Shown: positions 1-11,130, counted from the first letter of the stretch. The stretch is DNA of 64,000 nt from Harmothoe impar (GCA_947462335.1 OX381704.1:46814942-46878941); one strand, 5' to 3'. Notes: generated by a model not told the origin, from the letters alone. Program-made: numbers and translations.

Positions 1-1665
1 CTCTTCACTGTGCATTGAAGGAGAACAGGCAGGGGAGGTACACGTGTCTGTATATAGCTGTTGACCTGGGTGCTGGGTGCATTTTTAATTTATGGGGTGC
101 CAACTGTTCATGAAAGAAAATTCAAATAGATTTTTTTTTTTTAGTATCAGATTAATGCAACTACAAGTCGTGATAGCACTTAAAGCATTCTATTTGCATT
201 AATATGAATGGTGGCCACCTTATGGGGTGCCAAATATTCATGAAAGAAAAATTGATAAGAATTTGTTTTTTATTAGCATTAAATTGATGCAACTACAATT
301 CGAGATTGCATTTCAAGCATCGGGGCATTCAATGAATGGTAGTCATCTTAAATATATGGGGTGCCAACTGTTCATAAATAAAAAAAAAGAATAGAATTAG
401 TTTTTTTATTAGTATCAGATTAATGCAACTACAATTTGTGATTGCACTTAAAGCATTGTGGCATGCAATGACTGGTAGTCACCTTGAATGTATGGGGTGC
501 CAACTGTTCATGAAAGAAAAAAAAGAAAGTTTTTTTTTTAAGAATCAAATTAATGCAACAGCAACTCAAGATTGCATTTAAGCATTATGGCATTCAATGA
601 TTGGTGGCCATCTTGAACCTATGGGGTGCCAACTCTTCATGAAAAAAACAACTAAATTGGATGTTTTTAACAGTTTAAAATTAATGCAACTACATTTCAA
701 GATTGCATTTAAAGCATTGTGGCATTCAATGAATGGTGGCCATCCTAAACCTATGGGGTGCCAACTGTGTTTGAAAAAGGTATCAAATAGAAATGTTCTT
801 ATATAGATATCAAATTAATGCAACTACAATTCTTCATTGCACTGAAAGCATTGTGGCATTTACTAAATGGTAGCCATCTTGAATGGGTTGAATGAAGGAA
901 AAATCAAATAGGATTTGTTTTTTTGATAGTATCAAATTAATGCAACTACAATTTGTGATTGCACTTAAAGCATTGTGGCATGCAATGACTGGTAGTCACC
1001 TTGAATGTATGGGGTGCCAACTGTTCATGAAAGAAAAAAAAGAAAGTTTTTTTTTTAAGAATCAAATTAATGCAACAGCAACTCAAGATTGCATTTAAAC
1101 ATTATGGCATTCAATGATTGGTGGCCATCTTGAACCTATGGGGTGCCAACTCTTCATGAAAAAAACAACTAAATTGGATGTTTTTAACAGTTTAAAATTA
1201 ATGCAACTACATTTCAAGATTGCATTTAAAGCATTGTGGCATTCAATGAATGGTGGCCATCCTAAACCTATGGGGTGCCAACTGTGTTTGAAAAAGGTAT
1301 CAAATAGAAATGTTCTTATATAGATATCAAATTAATGCAACTACAATTCTTCATTGCACTGAAAGCATTGTGGCATTTACTAAATGGTAGCCATCTTGAA
1401 TGGGTTGAATGAAGGAAAAATCAAATAGGATTTGTTTTTTTGATAGTATCAAATTAATGCAACTACAAGTCAAGATTGCATTTCAAGCATCGGGACATTC
1501 AATAAGTGATAGCCATCTTGAATCTATGGGATGCCAACTGTTCATGAAAGAAAAATAGAATAGATTTTTTTTTATTAGTATCAAACTACTGCAACTGCAA
1601 TTCGAGATTACATTGAAAGCATGGTGGCATTCAATCAATGGTTGCAATCTTGAATTTCGAAATGA
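1..1665. repeat. 130-bp satellite array with a 517-bp higher-order repeat
   Basis: About twelve head-to-tail units of 129-136 bp run from the window edge. Each contains a conserved TATGGGGTGCCAACTGTTCA block, seen at 91, 221, 355, 491, 620, 752, 1008 and 1137, followed by an A/T-rich stretch and AATGCAACTACAA. A four-unit block of 517 bp is itself tandemly duplicated (about 420-936 and 937-1453), so that two identical 69-residue ORFs appear at 597 and 1114. Those ORFs are repeat translations, not genes. The array probably continues upstream of the window. Confidence 0.93.
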
Positions 1666-1850
1666 ACATACACACAGACATATAGGCATGAACATGGTGT
1701 TCTCCTTCATATAGATATTCATGGATTTCTACTTCTAATAAATATAGCTTTCTGTTACATGGATGTCGATGTCCAGTTTTAGATATATATCCATATAGTG
1801 CATTGGAGTGCTATAATGTTGGACTGCTGTATATTTATATACTACTTACA
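1661..1850 (+). repeat. Dispersed repeat, copy A
   Basis: This stretch (CATACACACAGAC, then AACATGG, TTCTCCTTCAT, TAGCTTTCTGTTA, CATGGATGTCGATGTCCAG and GGACTGCTGTATAT) recurs in the same order and strand at 8277-8478. It directly follows the satellite here and a 66-bp tandem repeat there. It is an unclassified interspersed element; no coding content is seen. Confidence 0.85.
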
Positions 1851-1990
1851 GAAAATGACAAAGCCTGATGAGATTGACCATATTTGTATACTACTTACGG
1901 AAAATGACAATGTCTGACGAGAATGACCATTTCCATAGACTGCTTGCAGAAAATGACAATGCCTGATGAGATTGACATTTTTTATATACT
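1838..1990. repeat. Minisatellite, about 49 bp x 3
   Basis: Three imperfect copies of a unit containing ACTACTTACAGAAAATGACAA, then GCCTGATGAGATTGACCAT, with AAATGACA blocks near 1852, 1900 and 1949. Confidence 0.8.
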
Positions 1991-2018
1991 ACTTATATCT
2001 GATGCGAGCAGGACCACT

Positions 2019-2826
2019 TGTCACGCCAGAAAACCCCTTATTTTACCTTCATCCAATCTATTACGCAATGTTACGTCATATTACGTCATAGTTATGATTT
2101 ATGATTATTAATATCCATACTTATTATTATTTATAATACGCACAATACTTTATACATAGTTTCAATCCATATGTCTATCAAAGTACACCCAGACGTCAGA
2201 CATACCTATTTCTCATTTGGCCAAGCCAAGCTTTCCCCATGCATTATTAATCCATATATCACAGGCTGATCCCTATCTAACCATACAGACATGGAGGTGC
2301 CGACCAGACAATCTAACCACGGATATCAATGGACAATATGCCGACCCCAGGATTAACGGTTGGCCTACAAACAATGACATAATCCGTGCACCCTCACCAG
2401 TATGGCACCCCGGGCCACTTGAGACGACTAAGGTGCCACCTGGAGGTGGGCGACAAAGCCCCCACGTGTACGCGTCACTTATTACGTAATCTATTTCCCA
2501 TAATACACTGGACACCGGCTGCCCCACCTGCTGTCCAGCGCACGCTCCATGTTAAAGCTATGAATATATAATCATCCAATCAAATGTCAAATGTATATTA
2601 TCCAATGAAAACCACTGTTACATGTATTTCCGGTCACATGGGCTCCCCCTCTACCTGCCGGGCACCTGTACTTAAGCCCCTGTCACCTGGAGGGAAATCA
2701 GTGACATCATCCGCCATCTTGCAACACTGAGCCCATAGTGACTGGTACTCTGTTATTAATATAATTATTAATAAAAGATACCAAGTACTATACCTGACGT
2801 CTCATCTCTCATCTTTACGCCCCACA
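2019..2826 (+). mobile_element. Probable solo LTR of a Gypsy-like retrotransposon
   Basis: The 808-bp segment begins TGTCACGCC and ends CCCCACA, the TG...CA ends typical of LTRs. It has an internal TATA-like stretch and a polyadenylation-type AATAAA near 2770 close to the 3' end, as in an R-U5 region. No gag or pol reading frame lies on either side, so a solo LTR or a truncated remnant is the likeliest reading. I could not find a matching target duplication (left flank CCACT, right flank TTGAT), which lowers confidence. Confidence 0.45.
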
Positions 2827-2967
2827 TTGATGTGGAAGGGATTTTCCCAGCCACACACTCGTATTACAAAAATGTAATAAAGCATGCAGGCCCAGCTACT
2901 GGCTCCATCATAACGTCGACTACAATGCACCTATATCACGTCTCATCTGTTATTTTCACTCTTTTAG

Positions 2968-4714
2968 GCATCGTGCGCTCCAGTGCCTTTGGGTCCGTAT
3001 TTGACCCTGATCAGACAGTGGTTTTCGGCTCTGACGCGGCGGGGCTCTACTCCAGGGGCTACTACTCGTACGGTAAGGAGCACCTAGAGATGACCGTGGA
3101 GGCAACGCGCCACCAAGCGGAGATGTCTGACAACGTGACAAGTTTCCTCATCCAGCGCTCACTAGGGGGCGGTACTGGTGCTGGGTTCGGCTCTCTGCTG
3201 ATGGAGAGGCTGACAGGAGACTTCCCCAAGGTACCCCTACTGGAGGTGGCAGCCTACCCTTCTCCTGGAGTAAGAGAGATTTTCCTTTGTCATTTAATGC
3301 GGATAGTATTCGGTGTGTCTAATTGGTCACGTTATAAGATGTATATAAAGTTGTTCAAATAAGTGATATATCACCCCCCCCCCCCCCCACCCCCCACATA
3401 TTTTACCCTGGTTAGAATACCTCCTTCTTTGAGGAGAAAGAGTGTAGGCTTACAGTTGGGAGAAATTACTGAGAAACGTCCATGTCACAATGTCCATTTT
3501 AATAAATGCCAATGTCCATCTCACCATGACCCAAGATGCGTATGTCCCATGTCAACAAGCCTAAAAATGCCCATGTCGCCGTGTAGATTTTACACGTCTA
3601 TACCAATAATAATGACATCTTTGTGAAAACTAGACATTCTGATACATCACAGACATAGGGGACATGTATTTAAGTGGGGGGGGGGGGGGGTACAGTCTAT
3701 TCGTGGGGACTTTTTGTGAAGCTGTATACCCATGCTATGATGTTCTATTTTGAAAATTGATCATTGTGTTTAGGGGTGATTTAGGGGGATGTCTTTAGCG
3801 TCGTATAGGTGTTTTAGTTGTGTAAGTAAGTTTGGCTTGTATTTCCTCAGATGTCGCCCTTCATTGTGGAGCCCTACAACACGACCCTGGCCATGCACAC
3901 AGGGCTGGAGTACACCAACACGGCCTGCTCCTTCCTCTTCCACAACGACACCATCTACAACCTCTGTAGGGGGAAGCTGCACATGGACCGGCCACGGTAC
4001 CCAGACATTAACAGCGTCATCTCCAGTGTGGTCAGCTCTCTGACTGCCACCATGCGCTACCCTGAGTCCATGCTGGTCAGTATGGGGGATGCCCATGTAG
4101 AGATGACGCCCCTGCCCCGCGTCCACTTCCCCATAGTATCCCACGCGCCACTAACGCCCCCTGACGTGCAGCACCATGACCACAAGTCGCTGCTCAGTGG
4201 CGCCCTCAGTGGACAAATCCTGCAACAGGAGAACGCCCTGGTTGGCTGTGATGACACCAAGGCTAAGACGATAGCTTACATTGGGCTGTACCGTGGTACT
4301 GAGGTAACAGCGGCAGACCTACCTATCTGCTCAGAGGCCTTACTGTGCGGGCTGATGGATTCTGTAGATTGGCTGCCTGGAGGCACCAAAGTCACTGTCC
4401 AGACCCACCCCCTGGTGTCGCCACCTGGCGCCGCGCTGGGGAACCCTCGGCAGACCGCCACACTCATCTCCAACTCTACAGCTGTTGGAGATCTGTGGTC
4501 CGGTCTTGTGGCTGACTTTGACGCGCTCTTCTCCAAACGTGCCTTTGTGCACTGGTACCTGGAGGAGGGCATGGAGGAGAGTGAACTGCTGGAGGCCCGG
4601 GAGGACCTGGCCACCCTGGTGAATGACTATGCTGAGCTGGCCACTGTGGCTACTGGAGCAGTGAGGGAGCCGGGGGTGTTAAAGAAGGGGCGTGGTTCCG
4701 GACCACACCTATAG
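2968..4714 (+). CDS. Divergent alpha-like tubulin (possibly zeta), 3' two exons
   Basis: Two exons are visible: 2968-3269 (acceptor CTTTTAG before it, donor GGA/GTAAGA) and 3851-4714 (acceptor TTCCTCAG, stop TAG), joined in phase 0. Exon one covers the tubulin GTPase core with the glycine-rich loop GGGTGAGFGSLLMERL. The second exon gives VEPYN, the PRVHFP strand and RAFVHWYLEEGMEE. The alpha-type insertion in the S9-S10 loop (PLVSPPGAALGNPR) is present, and Asp sits where alpha-tubulins carry catalytic Glu254, which argues against beta or gamma. The C-terminus ends KKGRGSGPHL and lacks the acidic tail used for polyglutamylation. Tubulins polymerise as GTP-bound subunits; the lack of a tail suggests a centriolar or basal-body tubulin such as zeta rather than a bulk alpha. 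The N-terminal 75-80 residues were not found and must lie upstream, or the gene is 5'-truncated. Both exons are free of stops and frameshifts. Confidence 0.85.
3270..3850 (+). other. Tubulin intron with long C and G runs
   Basis: A 581-bp phase-0 intron. It contains a C-rich run near 3372-3393 and 15 consecutive G at 3676-3690. It also has degenerate repeats of CCATGTC/CAATGTCCAT around 3480-3580. No coding sequence is seen. Confidence 0.8.
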
Positions 4715-6710
4715 CGAGCACAGTGTGGACGGTCTACTCAATGGTTGGTCAAGCAGCATGTGATCTGGTGATAACGAGATATAGACATAGCTTTACGGTA
4801 ATATTGCAAAGGGAATTCAATCACAGGGTCCCATATTCAGCATTCGAACGATTGGTAAAGAGAATCGCTGTGCTTATTTCATCTGGACAACCGAAATTGT
4901 TGTATGAAGTTTTCAAGTCGAATGGATATTTCTTTCATAGAAGGGCTAATTGTCTTCATGTCACAGGCCGTGAGGAACTAAAGACTTCTCCGCGATGTCA
5001 TGATGAAAGGCCCTCATGGCACGTATTGGGGTGGTGAGTATCACCAACAAATCAGGGGCGGGAGGGAGACATTTATGTTGAACAGTAGGCCAATACATTA
5101 AGCATAGTGACTGCTCAAAAAAGTACCCAGAAATTGACTCGTTGACTGAGGCGTAAACTCACGGACTGCGGCGTCAACTGTAGCGGTCTTGACCCACTGA
5201 CCATCAATCCAACTCCCAAAATGGCCTGAAATATCTTTAAAAAAGAGAAGGCTATATTGGATAACAACTTCTAGGGCGGCCCTGATTTTCTAGTTAGAGT
5301 CAGGTGAAATGTTACATCCCTTGTTCTGGCCTCTAGAGGTCACTACAGAATCGACTGGGCACATAGACCACTATTTCCTGCATATCTGGCGTATACATAA
5401 TGTATTGTGTAAATAACGTATTGTTGATTGGGTAGATGATATAACGATTTCCTTGCTTTGGGTGGCATTATTATCTTTCTTAAGTATTTATATCTCATTT
5501 CTTCTATTGTTTTATGACTAACCTCCTATAGGCGAGTATACAATTTACCCTCCAGTTACTTTAGAGGGGCTCAATCGGATGGGCTCTAAACCACAGTTGA
5601 TGACAAGCTGTAGCTGTGCTATTTATTTTAATATGGATTATATTTAACATTGTACAACTATAATTATGTACCTTAATTATTCACTCCATTAAACATTTAA
5701 ATAGATATAATGCGTATGATTCATACTCAGTTTACCAGTTTATTATCATTTCTCTCTCATCAAGTTAATCATTAAAACAGGAGTGTACTTAATGATGAAG
5801 TACACTGTCAAATACAGACAAGCTGATAACGGTCGTCAAACAATGATTTTGGATTATTCACCGATAATTATTGTGTTTATCCCGACCAGTCATGTAGATT
5901 TCTTCACCCAATTAAGGCAGACAATGACTGGCCATTTACGCTACTGTTGACCTCAATCGAGTAAGTGAAATGTACAAATGGGTAATTATAGTCATGTCTA
6001 GACCAATCAATAGCAGGGGTCAAGGGGCTGAACATCATCTGCCAAGTGCCTCAATGTGTGGAAATGATATAATATATTATCATCCATAATCCAATTTATG
6101 AATCATTTATAGTAAACGTATATATAAGATGTTACTCATTAATGTGTGGGTCTGTATGTTGCATGTTAAACCCAGGGGAATGCGAAGCAAAATCACCTCG
6201 CATTTGGACTCTAATTTCTAAAGCTTTCTGGACGTCTTTATCCTATACCCAAGGAGCCTAAATAGCGTATAGCTGTACGCTTACACGCGCATGTACTATT
6301 CTTGCTATACCCACAACGATAGTGTCCGTGGGTATTGCCGGCTATACTAAATTATTGATGTGCCCGAGTAGGCCTACTTACACTATGGGGATTTTGAGAA
6401 CTACATGTATCTAACACGAACACCATGCCTAACTAATGTAAATGCAATGTGTCAAGCAGAAAAGGGGCAACATAAAAGCGGGGCGTAGATGATACGTCAT
6501 TGTGTGGTTCAATCGGTTTCAAGAAACTTACAAATATCCTGGAGTGGTTATTTTTCAAAGATCGCTCCTGCAGTGTGTATACATGACCAGTTTGCTACTC
6601 GATCGGGTCTACTGTGTTCGGTATACATGCTGTATGCATGCGTGTGTCCTACACCGGACCCTGGCACTGGCTGTTGAGGGGGACGTGGGCCTAGTAATAT
6701 TGCATCCCCG
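4715..6710. other. Gene-free stretch downstream of the tubulin gene
   Basis: Presumed tubulin 3' UTR followed by A/T-rich unique-looking DNA. No ORF shows recognisable similarity. A weak 104-residue frame at 4723-5037 reads on from the tubulin end but has no family features. Confidence 0.6.
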
Positions 6711-6880
6711 AGAAGGTGTAAGTAGTATAGACATCGATACTTTTACCCGGGACGTACCTTTGAGAAGGTATAAGTAGTATAGACATCGATACTTTTACCC
6801 GGGACGTACCTTTGAGAAGGTGTAAGTAGTATAGACATCGATACTTTTACCCGGGACGTACCTTTGAGAAGACGTAAGTA
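6711..6880. repeat. 52-bp minisatellite, 3.3 copies
   Basis: AGAAGG begins at 6711, 6763, 6815 and 6867, giving an exact 52-bp period. Each unit carries the palindromes ATCGAT and CCCGGG and a GTAAGTAGTATA block. The copies are nearly identical, which suggests recent expansion. Confidence 0.92.
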
Positions 6881-8035
6881 GTATATGGCAATGGCAATTT
6901 TTATCAGGCGTACATCGCCCCTAATGGCAGTATGCCTATCGCTGCAGTTGGTGTACATACCTATTAACATCAGGTACACATTTGCTAGGAACGACTTTTC
7001 TTTAGATTGGCCGTAAAATGAGGACGGGAACTCACAGTAGAAATGACTAGGTGCTGTTTGTCACATCCATACCTATAGCAAAAGCCTAATCTGGCAGCTG
7101 TTTCTGCAGAATGCAGAATGCAGACCTGTTCATCACATGCCCACTGTGGACGACCTGGTACCTCCCCATATCACTGCACTGTACTACCTCAAGGGAATTG
7201 TTCGTCTGCTTAAATCTGACATAATGATGTACGCTGGAGGGACATATAAATTATGTGCTCCTGGGATATGGGCTCCCCTTGTTAATACATATGCATGTAA
7301 TTCCAACGGTTAACAAGTCTAAAAGTTTCAGTAACAGCTGATTTGAATTGTGGATCTCTGGTGGGAAAACATAAGCCTTCCAGGCCGTCTCTACTCACTG
7401 AGAGCCACTGCCACCTGTTGTCCATACACGGATACAGAGAGAAGATGGACATGGGGTAGGGTGGGGGATGAGTGGTAATAGTGGTAGTCTAAGAGTAGTC
7501 AAAAGTAAAGCCTCACAAACTTCTACAGGGTTCTGTCTGATGAAGCTTGCCTAAAATTCGAATCAAAATTGGCCTTTTGGAAACTGAGTCACTGAGCAAT
7601 TTAGTTCTTTCATTGTATACAGCTTAAATACCAAAATAGAATATATACATATAAGGATCTCAACATGACTGTGGTTACAAAACCGAACTTCTAACACATT
7701 TACTCCCACACACCCTTCGGTCATTGATACATCCAAATCAGGATTGCTACTATGATAATAGTACCACCCTCAATGCTCAGTATCAGTTATTACTGGACAT
7801 TAATTCTCTGGCTCTTTATATCTCTATAGTGATCGATGTCCAGTTCTATACTTCAGACCAGTGGCTCATATTGGGTGGTTTTGGCCTCGCAGATTGCTTC
7901 TAACTTTTTAACTTGACCTTATGTCCATTATGTAGGTGTTCACTATGCATGGGTCCATTCAGAATCCATCAATGGGATCAAGCATGGATGCAGGTACCGC
8001 AGCTTTTGGCAAGTAACAAGTTTAATTTTAAACAT
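6881..8035. other. Gene-free stretch
   Basis: No supported gene, RNA or classified repeat was seen. Short ORFs here have no recognisable domains. Confidence 0.55.
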
Positions 8036-8200
8036 GAAAAAAGAAAAGGTGAAATTGCCCTTAATATGGCTTACTTGGCGAGAAAAATGTTCAAAATCAC
8101 AAAAAAGTGAATTTCCCCTTAAAATGGCTAATTTGGCGAGAAACAAATTTGTAAATAGCAAAAAGATGAAATTTCCCTAAAACGGCCAATTTGGATACAA
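8036..8200. repeat. Short tandem repeat, about 66 bp x 2.5
   Basis: Units contain GTGAAATT(T/G)CCCTTAA, then ATGGC(T)AATTTGGCGAGAAA, repeated near 8050, 8108 and 8168 with divergence. It immediately precedes dispersed repeat copy B. Confidence 0.75.
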
Positions 8201-8276
8201 CGTGTGAGTGCAGCACAGATGCAGCATGAGTCAGCGTGGATGCAGCATGGATGCAGACGCTCATGGACACAAGGCA

Positions 8277-8478
8277 CATGTACAACCACACAGACGTACA
8301 CAATGCATAGTCATGAACATGGCATTCTCCTTCATGTGGATTTTTACTTTGATAAGACTGAATATAGCTTTCTGTTAGAAGGACTCAGTTACATGGATGT
8401 CGATGTCCAGATTTAGATATATACCCATATAGGCCTAGTGCGTTGGAGTCCTATAATGTTGGACTGCTGTATATAGTT
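8277..8478 (+). repeat. Dispersed repeat, copy B
   Basis: Same block order as 1661-1850 (TTCTCCTTCAT, TAGCTTTCTGTTA, CATGGATGTCGATGTCCAG, GGACTGCTGTATATA), with a short insertion (AGAAGGACTCAG). Similarity stops just after GCTGTATATA. Confidence 0.85.
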
Positions 8479-9299
8479 TGGACCATTCATCAATAGCATC
8501 AAAATCATATAGTATTGCAATAAAACCTTAACACGACTAATATCAAATAAATAGTAATGATTTGATAGGAGTATTACTTGTTTTTGAAAGATGCAAGTGA
8601 TATATCGGACAAAAACAGAGTTGAGTTTAGATTTTTATTGGCATTATGATAAAAAATAAGCAACGTTTTTCAGGCTGGATGAGTACTTTTATACATTGTA
8701 GCACTGAAGTAATATTTAGCCTAGATAATAATGTCCTGTTGACAACGTGAAAGACTCTACATGTTACCATAGGCTAAATAAGCTAAGTAAGAGGATACAG
8801 ATCGGCCAACTAAACCAGTGTCCTGTTCCTGTTATAGGGTCCGTGTGGGAGGCGGGGCGTGTTTGAGGTGGTTATTTGGTATGTTAGAGGAGGGGGATAC
8901 ATCAGAGCTATACCTGTACTCTTTGCAAGAGACACGACTGTGTCAGAGTGTATACAAGTGTAGCCTATATAAATGTATATGTTATAACACCAGTAGTTTT
9001 CTCTACATGTTAATTACAGTAGACCTAATTGTCCCTAGGATTTGCATTTTTTGTCTTATCCTAAAGAGGGCTTCAGAATTCTTTTTTTTACATTGATAAT
9101 TTGATAACGTGGTCGCGATAAGCGGAAGCAACATATTAGGTTGTACAGTGGACTTAATGATTGGTCCTAATGTGCAAAGCTGAAGGGGTCAGTAAGAGTA
9201 CACAGGAACAGTTGGAAGTAAGTTAGTAACCGACAGTGTCAGAGAAGGAGCGGCTGTGTACTAGAAGACTCTTATATAAAGTTACACACGTGGATCACG
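8479..9299. other. Gene-free stretch upstream of the first micropeptide ORF
   Basis: No classified feature. A TATATAAAG stretch lies at about 9273-9281, 20-25 bp before the ATG at 9300. It could be a TATA element only if transcription starts very close to the ORF, so its role is unclear. Confidence 0.5.
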
Positions 9300-9428
9300 A
9301 TGGCTCATATTGAATGTAAAGAGAGAACTGCGTTTATTGCCTTAAGTGTGGCGATGGGAATCGGCCTGTTTGTAGGGTGGAAGCTGCATTCCCTGCGGGT
9401 CACCTACCTTCAAGGAAAACGCAAATAG
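9300..9428 (+). CDS. Mitoregulin-like micropeptide ORF, short paralogue
   Basis: A 42-residue ORF in strong initiation context (A at -3, G at +4), starting MAHIEC and ending TYLQGKRK. Residues 11-29 form one hydrophobic helix, followed by the G-W-K-L and R-V-T-Y-L pattern also present in the ORF at 10258. It stops right after the basic motif and lacks the 20-residue charged C-terminal helix of the second copy. The upstream sequences match too (ACGTGG(A/G)TCAC before each ATG), so the pair looks like a tandem duplication about 950 bp apart. Retention of the membrane helix suggests a real peptide or a recent pseudogene. Membership of the mitoregulin family is inferred through its neighbour. No transcript evidence is available. 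Confidence 0.45.
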   Translation: MAHIECKERTAFIALSVAMGIGLFVGWKLHSLRVTYLQGKRK

Positions 9429-10257
9429 ATACATGGAGGACACACAACACCATGGAGCCTTATATCACCGGTGTAATATCGATCAACCTGAACTCCTTAA
9501 CTAAATGCCTTTAATCTAATAGAACAACATAAAATATCTATAATGTTATAGCCACTCTATCTACACATCAACGTTCTTGCGGCAATTAAGAGAAAGCCTG
9601 CATTATCCATTCAGAGTGCCTTTATCAATACAATCGACTGATTCCGTGGACGATTAATCAAAAGAGTCATCAATAACAAGTGTTGCAGATATAACCTATA
9701 GGCTTTATATAGGGTAAGTTAGTGCATAAATATACATTATACGTATTTATGTATGTTTATAGTCGGTGCAATATTTCTCACTTTCAATATGAGCAAGAAA
9801 TCACATTATGCTTTCATATCTTTGCCTCGAAACTTGGCGAAAGGGGTTGTGTGTGAATAAAATTGAATTGAATTGACAATGCAAAGATTGTTAAATAAGC
9901 CAAGTGAGAAACATTCAAGAAACAGCAGTAGTCTATATCGACTGCATGATAAACGGTATCTTTTCTAATGATACTTTAATAGCATGACCCGACATGTAGG
10001 CTACCAGTAGGCCCCCCTATGCCTCAGAGGACTCTGGAAACGTGGCGGGAAAAGTCGACACCTCCGCCATCTGTCGGCTCTGTAAGAAACCAATAATGGG
10101 GTCTTATTTCCTCACCAGGTGACGCCACCACGAAAATGGTCATTTTTTAAGCTGTTGTACCGTAGAAACCACACTCAACCCCTCATTCACAACACTGGCA
10201 AGGTCAAACTTCACCACAGGAACCTATCTTTACACCCAGGTATAAACGTGGGTCACC
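9429..10257. other. Spacer between the two micropeptide ORFs
   Basis: No coding or classified repeat is seen. An AATAAA lies near 9857 (GAATAAAATTG) and could end a transcript of the first ORF. Confidence 0.45.
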
Positions 10258-10443
10258 ATGGCCTACATTGAATGTGAAGGGAAGACTGCGTCTGTGGTCC
10301 TGGGTGTGACGTTGGGGATCGGTGTGTTTATCGGCTGGAAGTTGAGGGGTTGGCGTGTCACCTATCTTCAAGCCAAACGAGACTACCAAAAGGAGAAGTT
10401 CATTAAATCACAGGAACAATTGAACGCTGCTACGCGTAGCTAA
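10258..10443 (+). CDS. Mitoregulin-like single-pass micropeptide
   Basis: A 61-residue ORF in strong initiation context (CACCATGG). Residues 12-29 form a glycine-rich hydrophobic helix (VVLGVTLGIGVFIGW). It is followed by a basic stretch (R-V-T-Y-L-Q-A-K-R) and an amphipathic charged C-terminus (QKEKF...SQEQLNAA). From memory, vertebrate mitoregulin (56 residues) has the same order and spacing: G-V-x-x-G-W, five residues, R-x-x-Y-L, then a Lys/Gln-rich helix ending in Q-x-x-L-x-x-A. By eye, 11 of 37 positions match without gaps. Mitoregulin sits in mitochondrial membranes and affects lipid oxidation and respiratory complexes; a similar role here is inference. Length and single-exon form also fit. 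A shorter paralogue lies 830 bp upstream on the same strand. It could instead be an unrelated short membrane protein. Confidence 0.55.
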   Translation: MAYIECEGKTASVVLGVTLGIGVFIGWKLRGWRVTYLQAKRDYQKEKFIKSQEQLNAATRS

Positions 10444-10580
10444 AACTAAGTAAAAGGTAGTTATGCATTAGCTACATATACAAGCAGCATGTGCATGATA
10501 ATCTCAGCCACGGTATCTGTCAACATCGGACAAATCCTCCATGTAGCTCTATAGACTATACACTTTGATTTAATAACGTT

Positions 10581-10890
10581 AACCCGGGCCCTAAGGACTA
10601 CCGTACATAATGCATTAATTAATGCACCACGTAGGCCTACGTACGCCCATGGTCGTCATGATGCATGAATGCAGCCCTGGCCAGTAACTGCTCATGCTGA
10701 CCGTAGGCCCCTACAGGTAGCTACAGGTACCAGGGTTGAGACACTCCTGAAGGGTCGGCATGCCGGGTCTGCATGATGCACCAATGCAGCCCCGGAGAGC
10801 CAGGGCAGGCTGCATTAATTGGTGCATCATGACAACAAATGTCATCTTCTAGCGACATGCCGTCCTTAAAGTTAAGGGTTTAATGATGCA
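10581..10890. repeat. Hairpin-forming GATGCA(T/C)xAATGCAGCCC repeats
   Basis: ATGCATGAATGCAGCCC occurs at about 10661. An inverted pair lies at about 10771-10793 (TGATGCACCAATGCAGCCC) and 10811-10833 (GGCTGCATTAATTGGTGCAT). The same motif forms another hairpin at 19578-19634. The structure suggests small foldback elements. Confidence 0.7.
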
Positions 10891-10940
10891 CTCCTGAAGG
10901 GACTATCAATATCAGCCCCGTCCTCACTATTAAAGTCTAA

Positions 10941-11127
10941 AGCCCCGGCCAGACCTAGGTGATTTCACCCGACCCGACGTGGTCCGACCTAGATCCGACC
11001 CAACCCGACCCGACAGTCGGAAGAGTTTGGCATGCACAACTCTATGAGACCGGCCAGGTAATTTTGCCCCAACTGTCTGGTCGAGTTGGACGGAGTTGGT
11101 TGAAAAAACGCTAGTGTGGCCGGGGCT
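10941..11127. mobile_element. Harbinger-type MITE, 187 bp, TAA target duplication
   Basis: The ends read AGCCCCGGCCAGAC and, inverted, AGCCCCGGCCACAC, and are flanked by TAA at 10938-10940 and 11128-11130. The 3-bp T/A duplication and GGCC-rich ends are typical of PIF/Harbinger MITEs. Just inside it carries clustered CCCGACCCGAC/TCGGGT motifs, the same words found at the ends of the autonomous Harbinger at 49730-58272. It has no coding capacity. Confidence 0.8.
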
Positions 11128-11130
11128 TAA

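Noticed and set aside
597..1323. Two identical 69-residue ORFs that look like a duplicated gene
   Set aside because: They are one frame of the satellite's higher-order repeat; all other units break the frame.
4276..4614. Minus-strand ORFs over the tubulin exon
   Set aside because: They are shadows of the tubulin frame in G/C-rich coding sequence.
10771..10833. A CRISPR-like or terminator-like inverted repeat
   Set aside because: The host is an intron-rich animal genome; the hairpin belongs to a small repeat family also seen at 19578.
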